A DNA stretch of 12,239 bases from DAIRVC01 sp036803025. Its GTDB lineage: Bacteria; Chloroflexota; Anaerolineae; Anaerolineales; E44-bin32. Under the pieces are notes generated by a model, which was not told the DNA's origin, did not search any database, and saw only the letters and a list, made by a program, of their open reading frames with translations. The stretch covers positions 1 through 12,239 of the forward strand of contig DAIRVC010000072.1 in the NCBI GenBank assembly GCA_036803025.1, given 5' to 3'. Positions 6,841 to 12,239 of this stretch are shown here, piece by piece. Numbering within the stretch: the first letter of the stretch is position 1; each line of letters opens with the position of its first letter. A program made the translations under genes and the position numbers.

Positions 6841-7290
6841 ATGTCCTGTGGCCGCCAGCTGGGCGAACGGCTGCACCAATCCGGTTTCCGCGTCACGCCG
6901 CAGCGCAACGTCATCCTGGAGACGATTGCCCATATGGACGGCCATCTCGCTGCCCAGGAGGTCTTCGAGCGCGCCCGCCGCCGGCTGCCCGGGCTCAATC
7001 TGGCCACGGTCTACCGCACGCTGGACAGCCTGCACCGGGCCGGTTTGCTCGATCAGCTCCACAGCGACGGGGAGCCGGTGCGCTATGCGTTGCACGACGC
7101 GAGCGCGGCGCACAATCACCTGGTGTGCCGCCGCTGCGGGCGCGTGCTGGAGGTCGAATCGGACGCGTTCCGCCGACTGGCGCGTACGCTGCAGCGGGAG
7201 AGCGGATTTGCCGCCGACATGGCGCATCTGACCTTGCAGGGCCTATGTCGGGAGTGCCGATCGGGCGACGCGGCCTCACAGGCGCGCTAG
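6841..7290 (+). CDS. Fur-family metal-responsive transcriptional regulator
   Basis: This cytosolic DNA-binding repressor of 149 residues is of normal Fur/Zur/Nur length. The N-terminal winged helix (about 5-82) contains the Fur signature LNLATVYRTLDSL (52-64). The C-terminal dimerisation and metal domain has HNHLVCRRCG (H91, H93, C96, C99) and a second CREC pair (C136, C139), the structural zinc site. H35, E78, H91, H93 and H129 are candidate sensory ligands by position. The start at 6841 is chosen from the ribosome-binding site and the promoter; an alternative ATG lies at 6835. It is the first gene of an operon with the CbiM/Q/O importer, 31 bases ahead of cbiM, and is divergent from the CDF pump. 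Context suggests a nickel, cobalt or zinc sensor rather than iron, but the family cannot be subdivided confidently from sequence alone. Confidence 0.93.
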   Translation: MSCGRQLGERLHQSGFRVTPQRNVILETIAHMDGHLAAQEVFERARRRLPGLNLATVYRTLDSLHRAGLLDQLHSDGEPVRYALHDASAAHNHLVCRRCGRVLEVESDAFRRLARTLQRESGFAADMAHLTLQGLCRECRSGDAASQAR

Positions 7291-7312
7291 CCTGGGGCCG
7301 GCAGCCGAGCAG

Positions 7313-7317
7313 GGAGG
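7313..7317 (+). promoter_or_regulatory. Ribosome-binding site of cbiM
   Basis: GGAGG within AGGGAGG lies four bases before ATG 7322. It supports initiation there rather than at the in-frame TTG 7343, which has only GGAAG two bases away. Confidence 0.6.
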
Positions 7318-7321
7318 CGTC

Positions 7322-8281
7322 ATGTCCTATCGACCGGAAGCCTTGCACATCCCGGATGGGTTTCTTACTCCGGCGGTCGCCGCCGTCGGCTGGGCGCTGG
7401 CGGTCGTCATCATCCTGGTTGCGTTACGCCAGACGCAGCGTCAGTTGGGGGAGCGCCAGGTGCCGCTGATGGGGATACTGGCGGCGTTCATCTTCGCCGC
7501 CCAGGCGATCAACTTCCCGGTCGCGGCCGGGACCTCCGGCCATCTGTTGGGCGGCGCGCTGGCGGCCATCGTCCTTGGGCCGTGGGCGGCGACCTTGATC
7601 ATGACCGCGGTGGTCGCCCTCCAGGGGCTGCTCTTTCAGGATGGCGGATTGCTGGTCATGGGCTGGAACATTCTCAACATGGGCGTCTTCACCGCATTCA
7701 GCGGCTACTTCGTCTACCGGTTGGCCCGACTGGCGGCCGGTGCCGGGCGGGCTGGCCGGCTGGCGGGAGCCTTTGCCGGCGGCTGGGTCTCGGTCGAGGC
7801 CGGGGCGATCGCCACGGCCGTCGAGCTGGCCGCTTCCGGCACCTCGCCGCTGGCCTACGCACTGCCGGCAATGGCAGCCGTGCATGCGCTGATCGGGATC
7901 GGGGAAGGTTTGATCACTGCCGGGGCGCTGGCGTTCCTGGCGGCCACTCGACCGGAGGTCATTCGCGATGGCGAGCTGGCGCCCGGCCGGCGCGGGGCGG
8001 GCTTCGTCATCGCCGGGCTGCTGCTGGCGCTCCTCGTGGCGGCCCTCTCACCGCTGGCCTCGCCCAGTCCGGACGGCCTGGAGGCCGTCGCCGAGGCCCA
8101 GGGGTTCCTCGAGCTTGGGCAAGCGCCATCCTTCGGCATCTTCTCAGACTACGTACTGCCCTCGATCGCCGATCCGGCCGTGGCCACATTGGCCGCCGTC
8201 GGGCTGGGAACCATCGTGGTCTTCCTGGCCGCCACTTTGGTCGGCCGGTTGGCGGCGCGGCGGGCCTCTCAAGGCGAATGA
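7322..8281 (+). CDS. cbiM: ECF transporter substrate-binding membrane protein CbiM with fused PDGLE (NikN-like) domain
   Basis: This is the substrate-specific membrane component of a group I energy-coupling-factor importer for Co2+ or Ni2+. It carries the family N-terminus HIPDGFL, AGTSGHLLGG (H74, a known metal-ligand position), LGPWAA and FQDGGL, with about six to seven membrane helices through residue 210. Residues 226-312 form a second unit: a helix, the PDGLE motif (250-254) and a final helix (about 286-308). That unit corresponds to the separate NikN/CbiN partner, so M and N functions are fused, leaning towards nickel. From ATG 7322 the product is 319 residues with eight residues ahead of the conserved His. 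Starting at TTG 7343 would instead give the canonical Met-His-Ile end. It lies between the regulator and cbiQ; its stop is one base before the cbiQ start. No cobalamin riboswitch fits in the 31-base gap upstream. Confidence 0.93.
   Translation: MSYRPEALHIPDGFLTPAVAAVGWALAVVIILVALRQTQRQLGERQVPLMGILAAFIFAAQAINFPVAAGTSGHLLGGALAAIVLGPWAATLIMTAVVALQGLLFQDGGLLVMGWNILNMGVFTAFSGYFVYRLARLAAGAGRAGRLAGAFAGGWVSVEAGAIATAVELAASGTSPLAYALPAMAAVHALIGIGEGLITAGALAFLAATRPEVIRDGELAPGRRGAGFVIAGLLLALLVAALSPLASPSPDGLEAVAEAQGFLELGQAPSFGIFSDYVLPSIADPAVATLAAVGLGTIVVFLAATLVGRLAARRASQGE
8271..8274 (+). promoter_or_regulatory. Ribosome-binding site of cbiQ inside the cbiM end
   Basis: AAGG lies eight bases before TTG 8283, within the last codons of cbiM. 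This favours coupled translation from a TTG start. Confidence 0.45.
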
Positions 8282-8282
8282 C

Positions 8283-9065
8283 TTGCTGCACTCTGACCTG
8301 ACGGACCAGTACCGCCCCGGCGACAGCCTGATCCATCGGCTGGATCCGCGCGTGAAGACTGTCGCTGCGCTGCTGATGATCCTGGTGACCAGCCTGACGC
8401 CGGCGGGGGCCTGGCCGGCTTTCGGCTTGTTGCTCCTATCCCTGACCACCATCAGCCTCGCCGCTCGCCTGGGGCCGGTCTTCGCGATGAAGCGCGCCTT
8501 CATCGCGTTCCCCTTCGCGCTGGCGGCGCTGCCGGTCCTGTTCACAACCCCAGGTGCCGCGCTGTTGCACCTTCCCATCGTCGACTGGCCGATCACAGCT
8601 GCGGGGCTCGTCCGATTCGGCAGCCTATTGCTGCGCATGTGGCTGGCTGTGCAGGCTGGCATCCTGCTCACGGCGGCGACTCCCTTCGCCGACCTGACCT
8701 GGGCGCTGGGCGAACTGCGCATGCCTCGCCCGCTGGTCGCCATCATCGCCTTCATGTACCGCTATCTCTTCGTTCTGGCGGATGAGGGGTTGAGGCTGCT
8801 TCGGGCGCGATCGGCGCGCAGCGCATCGCAGCCGGGGAGCCGAAGGCCGTCGATTGCCTGGCAAGGACGGGTGGCCGGCGGCATGGTCGGCAGCCTGCTG
8901 CTGCGGGCGCTCGAACGCAGCGAGCGCGTGTATTCCGCCATGCTGGCGCGCGGGTATGACGGCCAGGTCCGCTTGCACCGGCGCTTCAGCATGTCAACTC
9001 TCGATTGGGCCGCATTGGCCGCAGGCAGCGCAGCCGCCGGCTTGGTCCTGCTGGCGGGACGTTGA
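8283..9065 (+). CDS. cbiQ: ECF transporter transmembrane coupling protein CbiQ
   Basis: The T component couples ATP hydrolysis by CbiO to the CbiM substrate protein in the membrane. Its 260 residues match the family. Features include the N-terminal IHRLDPRVK typical of CbiQ/EcfT, four to five hydrophobic segments (about 27-60, 73-90, 103-132, 150-166 and 240-258), and cytosolic coupling helices with RARSARS (174-180) and AMLARGYDG (219-227). The latter carries the Ala-Arg-Gly motif that docks onto the ATPase. No ATG fits: the frame is open far upstream through antisense-like sequence, and the ATG at 8278 is out of frame and soon stops. TTG 8283, one base after the cbiM stop, is the best start; CTG 8286 is an alternative. 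Expression is probably coupled to cbiM. cbiO follows after eight bases. Confidence 0.9.
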   Translation: MLHSDLTDQYRPGDSLIHRLDPRVKTVAALLMILVTSLTPAGAWPAFGLLLLSLTTISLAARLGPVFAMKRAFIAFPFALAALPVLFTTPGAALLHLPIVDWPITAAGLVRFGSLLLRMWLAVQAGILLTAATPFADLTWALGELRMPRPLVAIIAFMYRYLFVLADEGLRLLRARSARSASQPGSRRPSIAWQGRVAGGMVGSLLLRALERSERVYSAMLARGYDGQVRLHRRFSMSTLDWAALAAGSAAAGLVLLAGR

Positions 9066-9073
9066 GGTAAGCC

Positions 9074-9784
9074 ATGCACCACACGCTGGAGGTCAAGGAC
9101 CTGCGCTTTTCCTACCCGGATGGGCGGGTGGCGCTCGAGGGGGTCAGTCTGCATATCGAGCCGGGCGAGAAAGTGGCGCTGGTAGGGCCGAACGGCGCCG
9201 GCAAATCGACGCTGATGCTGCACCTGAATGGGATCCTGCGCGGCGAGGGGGAAGTGCGCGTGTGCGGGATCCGCCTGGAGGAAGAGAACCTGGGGCAGGT
9301 GCGCGCCGCGGTCGGGCTGGTCTTCCAGGACCCGGATGACCAGCTCTTCTCGCCGACCGTATTCGAGGATGTCGCTTTCGGCCCGCTGTACATGGGCCGC
9401 TCGCAGGACGAGGTGCGCGGGCAGGTAGCCCGGGCGCTCGAGGCGGTCGGTATGGCCGGCGGGGAAGGGCGCGTCCCGCACCACTTGAGCGGAGGCGAGA
9501 AGAAGCGTGTCGCCATCGCCACGGTGCTGGCGATGGAACCCGAGATCCTGGTGCTGGATGAGCCCACCGCCGGTCTTGATCCGCGCGGCCGCCGCGGGTT
9601 GATCCGGCTGCTGGCACAGCTGCCGCAGACCATGCTGGTGTCCACGCACGACATCCGCATGGTCGCCGAGCTGTTCAAACGGACGATCATCCTCGACGGC
9701 GGACGGGTGGTGGCCGACGGTCCGACGGCGGAAATCCTGCGCGACCGTTCGTTGCTCGAGGCCCACGGACTCGAAGCTCCCTAG
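9074..9784 (+). CDS. cbiO: ECF transporter ATP-binding protein CbiO
   Basis: This cytosolic ATPase powers the cobalt/nickel importer. All ABC motifs are intact in 236 residues: Walker A GPNGAGKST (38-46, K44), Q-loop Q85 within FQDPDDQLF (the ECF/CbiO-type variant), signature LSGGE (138-142), Walker B ILVLDE (158-163, E163 catalytic), D-loop GLDP and switch His in STHD (H192). A GAGG ribosome-binding site (9064-9067) overlaps the cbiQ stop and sits six bases before the ATG. As the only ATPase gene of the operon it probably acts as a homodimer. The protein is slightly shorter than many CbiO proteins (about 270), lacking part of the C-terminal extension. A strong terminator follows 22 bases after the stop. 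Confidence 0.96.
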   Translation: MHHTLEVKDLRFSYPDGRVALEGVSLHIEPGEKVALVGPNGAGKSTLMLHLNGILRGEGEVRVCGIRLEEENLGQVRAAVGLVFQDPDDQLFSPTVFEDVAFGPLYMGRSQDEVRGQVARALEAVGMAGGEGRVPHHLSGGEKKRVAIATVLAMEPEILVLDEPTAGLDPRGRRGLIRLLAQLPQTMLVSTHDIRMVAELFKRTIILDGGRVVADGPTAEILRDRSLLEAHGLEAP

Positions 9785-9806
9785 AAGCCCCGGACGCAGA
9801 ATCATC

Positions 9807-9838
9807 AGCCGGGTCCCGCAGGGGACCCGGCTTTGTCT
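9807..9838 (+). terminator. Rho-independent terminator of the fur-family/cbiMQO operon
   Basis: An 11-bp perfect stem (AGCCGGGTCCC / GGGACCCGGCT) with a GCAG loop is followed by TTGTCT. It lies between two convergent genes and could also help end the formate channel transcript coming from the other side, though that side lacks a U-tract. Confidence 0.85.
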
Positions 9839-9860
9839 GACGCCAATCGTAGAGTTGGCC

Positions 9861-10766
9861 TTACTTGACCGGGGTCTTGGCCTTGCGCAGGTAGACGAAC
9901 CAGTAGATCAGGCCGACCATGCCGGCACCGCCGATGATGTTGCCGATGGTGACGGGCAGCAGGTTGCCGATGAAGAAGTTACCCCAGGTCAGGTGCGGGA
10001 AGTCGGCAGCCGTCTTGCCGATGGCCTCGAAGAAGGACGACGCGCCGAAGTACTTGACGAACAGGGCGATCGGGATGAAGTACATGTTGGCGACGCTGTG
10101 CTCGAAGCCGGCGGCGACGAAGCAAGCGATCGGGGGGATGATCGACAGGATCTTGTCGGTCGTGGTTCGGGCGCTGTAGCACAGCCAGACGGCCATGCAC
10201 ACGAGGGCGTTGCACATGATCCCCAGGGCGATGGCCTGGATGAAATCGAGGGCGGTCTTGGCCTCGCCGATGTTGAGGGCGGCCAGGCCGATCGAGCCGC
10301 CGCCGAAGGTGTACTGCCGGCCCAGGAACACGATCCCTGCGGTGATGATCGAGCCGACGAAGTTCCCGGTGTAGACGATGGCCCAGTTGCGCAGCAGGGG
10401 GCCCAGGCCCACCTTCTTGTTCATGAAGGCCATGACGATCAGGTTGTTGCCGGTGAACAGCTCTGATCCGCCGACGACGACCAGGATCAGGCCGACAGTA
10501 AACACGAGTCCTGTCAGAAGCCGAACGACACCGTACGGCAGCCCTGTCGAGAAGGCGGCCGCGCCGGATGCGTCCCGGACAGCCATGGAGCCAGCGCTGA
10601 CGGTGGTGGCGAAGATCGCTCCGATGGCGATGAAGGCCCCGGCCAGGATGGCGAGCGCGAACATGTTGCGCGTGCCGAGGGCGGCCTTCTTGACGCCGAT
10701 ATCCTCCGCCTTGGCGGCCATGCCGGGCGGCAGAATGGCATCAAATGAGATCGGTTGATCGGTCAT
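9861..10766 (-). CDS. focA: Formate/nitrite transporter (FNT) family channel, likely formate
   Basis: This pentameric inner-membrane channel passes small monovalent anions. The 301-residue product has six membrane helices and the FNT hallmarks ELFTGNNL (102-109), MCNALVCMAVWL (184-195), GFEHSVANMYFIP (220-232; H223 is the central pore histidine) and GNLLPVTIGNIIGG (267-280). ATG 10766 is preceded by GGAG at six bases. An in-frame TTG at 10811 would add 15 low-complexity residues and lacks support. It lies 185 bases downstream of a ferritin-like gene and a formate dehydrogenase subunit on the same strand, so formate is the most likely substrate. Nitrite or hydrosulfide are alternatives within the family, and the symbol focA rests on this context. 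Confidence 0.92.
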   Translation of the reverse strand: MTDQPISFDAILPPGMAAKAEDIGVKKAALGTRNMFALAILAGAFIAIGAIFATTVSAGSMAVRDASGAAAFSTGLPYGVVRLLTGLVFTVGLILVVVGGSELFTGNNLIVMAFMNKKVGLGPLLRNWAIVYTGNFVGSIITAGIVFLGRQYTFGGGSIGLAALNIGEAKTALDFIQAIALGIMCNALVCMAVWLCYSARTTTDKILSIIPPIACFVAAGFEHSVANMYFIPIALFVKYFGASSFFEAIGKTAADFPHLTWGNFFIGNLLPVTIGNIIGGAGMVGLIYWFVYLRKAKTPVK

Positions 10767-10772
10767 AGTCGT

Positions 10773-10776
10773 CTCC
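10773..10776 (-). promoter_or_regulatory. Ribosome-binding site selecting the FNT start at 10766
   Basis: GGAG on the minus strand lies six bases before ATG 10766. It supports this start over the upstream in-frame TTG at 10811. Confidence 0.6.
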
Positions 10777-10791
10777 GTAGGTTGTGAGTCA

Positions 10792-10808
10792 GCAGGCGAG
10801 CCGCCTGC
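10792..10808. promoter_or_regulatory. Inverted repeat in the FNT gene leader
   Basis: GCAGGCG-AGC-CGCCTGC is a perfect 7-bp dyad with a three-base loop, 26-42 bases upstream of the channel ATG. A -35-like TTGGCA (10806-10811, minus strand) overlaps its edge, but no good -10 follows at normal spacing. It could be an operator or a leader hairpin. Confidence 0.4.
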
Positions 10809-10906
10809 CAAGGGTTGACATGCTGACGCCGACGTCGTGCGTTCTGCCTGAATGGCGCTGGTGCACCTCCTGATCCAGATCGGGTCTGCACATGACTTGA
10901 CCGAAA

Positions 10907-10923
10907 GCGGCCCGGCGCGCCGC
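10907..10923 (-). terminator. Weak hairpin after the ferritin-like gene
   Basis: On the minus strand a GCGGC/GCCGC stem with a seven-base loop is followed by TTTCGG, about 30 bases past the ferritin-like stop. It could partly separate that gene from the channel gene. The stem is short. Confidence 0.25.
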
Positions 10924-10951
10924 CTCGGGTAAGCCGGATTGCCACGCCGGG

Positions 10952-11443
10952 CTAGCCGCCCCAGGGCATGTTGGCGTATAGTTCAAAGGCCCGGTCGTGC
11001 ATTTCCTTGAACAGGCGCTCGTGGCCGTGCTCCCACTGCGCCAGCATCTCGAGCACCTTCCTGGATTCGCCTTCGGACTTCTTGGCCATGTTCTCGTAGA
11101 ACTCGGCGAAATCGCGCTCGATCAGGTAGGCGGTGCGCAGCACGGGCAGATCCGGCACCATGGCCTCGGTGACCGTTTGGTCGAGCGATTCGGAGGCCGC
11201 CCGCTCTGAGAAGAAGCCTTCCTTCTGCAGCGCCGCGCCCATGGCCGCGCTCGGTTTCTCATTGCGGTTGAGGGAGGCGATTTGGGCGCTGATGAACTCG
11301 ATATGCTTCTGCTCTTCGGCGGCCAGCGCCTTGAAGGCGCCCACGGCCGCGGCGTGGTGCAAGCGGGCGGCGTTCTCCTCGAAGAACTTCTTGCCCTCGT
11401 GCTCGCGCTGCAGCGCGTACTCGTAGATCTTGAGAAGGTCCAC
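10952..11443 (-). CDS. Ferritin-like (rubrerythrin-type) diiron protein
   Basis: This is a predicted cytosolic four-helix-bundle protein of 163 residues without a rubredoxin domain. Helix A has REHEGKKFFEENA (E14, E22). Helix B has AAEEQKHIEFI with an E44-x-x-H47 pair. Helix C has IERDFAEFYENM (E109, E114, E117). Helix D has QWEHGHERLF with E138-x-x-H141. Paired ExxH motifs on helices B and D are the diiron signature of this family, whose members reduce peroxide or handle iron. The start is GTG 11443, placed by AAGGAG five bases upstream and by the reading of helix A; no ATG fits. It lies only 15 bases after the formate dehydrogenase stop, with its ribosome-binding site inside that gap, so the two are co-transcribed. 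A role in protecting or supplying iron to the oxygen-sensitive Fe-S/Mo enzyme is inferred, not shown. Confidence 0.87.
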   Translation of the reverse strand: MDLLKIYEYALQREHEGKKFFEENAARLHHAAAVGAFKALAAEEQKHIEFISAQIASLNRNEKPSAAMGAALQKEGFFSERAASESLDQTVTEAMVPDLPVLRTAYLIERDFAEFYENMAKKSEGESRKVLEMLAQWEHGHERLFKEMHDRAFELYANMPWGG

Positions 11444-11448
11444 AGTCG

Positions 11449-11454
11449 CTCCTT
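11449..11454 (-). promoter_or_regulatory. Ribosome-binding site of the ferritin-like gene
   Basis: AAGGAG on the minus strand lies five bases before GTG 11443. It decides a non-ATG start. Confidence 0.75.
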
Positions 11455-11458
11455 CTGC

Positions 11459-12239
11459 CTAAATGGTCGCCGGCTCGACCCGTACGGAGCACACCTTGTA
11501 CTCCGGGATCTTCGCCACCGGGTCGATGGCGTTGTTGGTCAGGGCATTGGCGGCGGCCTCGGCGAAATGGAAGGGGATGAAGACGATCCCCGGCTTGATC
11601 CGTTCGGTGAGGCGTACGCCGAGTTCGATCTGGCCGCGTCGGCTGACCACCCGCACGCGGCGGCCGCCGTTCAGCCCGATGCGGCGGGCGTCGTCCGGAT
11701 GGATCTCCACGTAAGCCTCCGGCACCTCGCTCTCGAGCTTCTTCGAGCGGCGGGTCATCGTGCCGGTGTGGAAGTGGAACATCAACCGTCCGGTGGTCAG
11801 CGTCAGCGGATACTCGGTGTCGGGCAACTCGGCGGCCGGCTTGAAGGGGATGGCGGTGAACAGGCCCAGCCCGCGGGAGAACTTGCCCTTGTGCAGGAAG
11901 GCGGTGCCGGCGTGATCTGCGCTGGGGCAGGGCCACTGCAGCCCGCCCAGTTGCTCCAGCCGTTCGAAGCTCACCCCGCCGTAGCTGGGCGTCAGGCGAG
12001 CCGCCTCTTCCAGGATGGCCTTGGGCGACTCGAAGTCGAAGCCTTTGCCGCCCATGCGTCGGGCCACCTCGCAGACGATCTCCCAGTCCTGGCGTGCCTG
12101 GCCGAGCGGCGCGATGGCCTGGCGCACGCGCTGGACGCGCCGGTCCGTCGAGGTGAACGTGCCGTCCTTCTCGGCGAACGAGACGCCGGGCAGGACGACG
12201 TGCGCCATCCGCGCGGTCTCGGTCAGGAAGATGTCCTGG
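11459..12239 (-). CDS. fdhA: Formate dehydrogenase alpha subunit (molybdopterin oxidoreductase), C-terminal part only
   Basis: The frame is open to the window edge, so this is the last 259 or so residues of a longer protein; the ATG at 12208 is internal. The catalytic subunit binds a bis-molybdopterin guanine dinucleotide Mo/W cofactor and interconverts formate and CO2. Visible features include QDIFLTETARMAHVVLPG and the FAEKDGTFTSTDRRVQRV segment, the end of the catalytic domain, with all usual cofactor-proximal residues. The C-terminal molydop-binding beta-barrel follows: LTTGRLMFHFHTGTMTRR, EIHPDDARRIGL, VVSRRGQIELGV, FIPFHFAEAAANALT and IPEYKVCSVRVE. HTGTMTRR and PFHFxEAAAN are distinctive of cytosolic formate dehydrogenases as opposed to nitrate reductases. 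The Fe-S domain, the selenocysteine/cysteine site and any partner subunits lie outside the window. Ferritin-like and FNT genes follow on the same strand. Confidence 0.92.
   Translation of the reverse strand, partial: QDIFLTETARMAHVVLPGVSFAEKDGTFTSTDRRVQRVRQAIAPLGQARQDWEIVCEVARRMGGKGFDFESPKAILEEAARLTPSYGGVSFERLEQLGGLQWPCPSADHAGTAFLHKGKFSRGLGLFTAIPFKPAAELPDTEYPLTLTTGRLMFHFHTGTMTRRSKKLESEVPEAYVEIHPDDARRIGLNGGRRVRVVSRRGQIELGVRLTERIKPGIVFIPFHFAEAAANALTNNAIDPVAKIPEYKVCSVRVEPATI

Noticed and set aside
7291..7321. Possible cobalamin or nickel-cobalt riboswitch before cbiM
   Set aside because: The gap is only 31 bases and is filled by the ribosome-binding site. Known riboswitches of these classes are much longer.
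7968..8282. 105-codon N-terminal extension of CbiQ reading through cbiM
   Set aside because: The sequence is an Arg/Pro/Trp-rich out-of-frame shadow of cbiM. CbiQ homology begins only after 8283.
10763..10945. Small minus-strand open frame upstream of the formate channel, with an AGGAGGTG-like sequence nearby
   Set aside because: No sensible start codon lies at the right distance from that sequence, and the product is Arg-rich with no similarity I recognise.

Overview
This is a GC-rich bacterial window with densely packed genes, short intergenic gaps and Shine-Dalgarno-led starts. Gene content points loosely to an uncultured Chloroflexota (Anaerolineae-like) organism. The hints are an ATP-type PEP carboxykinase, an SdrD-B/fibronectin-like lipoprotein with a Pro/Thr-rich tail, and a cytosolic-type formate dehydrogenase with a ferritin-like partner. 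This taxonomic placement is an inference from gene style, not a database result. No tRNA, rRNA, CRISPR array, insertion sequence or phage gene was seen.

Layout. (1) 1-2855, plus strand: the end of a class I aminotransferase gene overlaps by four bases (ATGA) an ATP-dependent PEP carboxykinase gene (pckA), forming an oxaloacetate-node pair. (2) 2931-4871, minus strand: a 646-residue surface lipoprotein with two fibronectin-III-like and two SdrD-B-like modules. It is followed by about 380 bases without a gene. (3) 5255-9784: a divergent transition-metal locus. On the minus strand lies a cation diffusion facilitator (CDF) efflux pump with three tandem copies of its cytosolic domain. On the plus strand a Fur-family regulator is followed by an ECF-type cobalt/nickel importer: a CbiM protein with a fused PDGLE (NikN-like) domain, then CbiQ and CbiO. 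A strong terminator closes this operon. The 155-base divergent region holds a good sigma-70 promoter for the regulator, a -10 element for the pump, and a perfect 18-base palindrome between that -10 element and the pump's ribosome-binding site. (4) 9861-12239, minus strand: a formate module, transcribed from right to left. It contains the C-terminal part of a molybdopterin formate dehydrogenase alpha subunit, a ferritin-like/rubrerythrin-type protein 15 bases downstream, and a formate/nitrite channel.

The metal locus looks like a self-contained homeostasis unit in which one metalloregulator sits between an importer and an exporter. The formate unit couples a channel to the enzyme that oxidises formate or reduces CO2. 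The items most worth following up are the triple C-terminal domain of the CDF pump, the operator-like palindrome, the start-codon problem at the metal-binding N-terminus of CbiM, and the ferritin-like protein embedded between formate dehydrogenase and the channel. All families here are recognisable; I did not find a wholly undescribed system.
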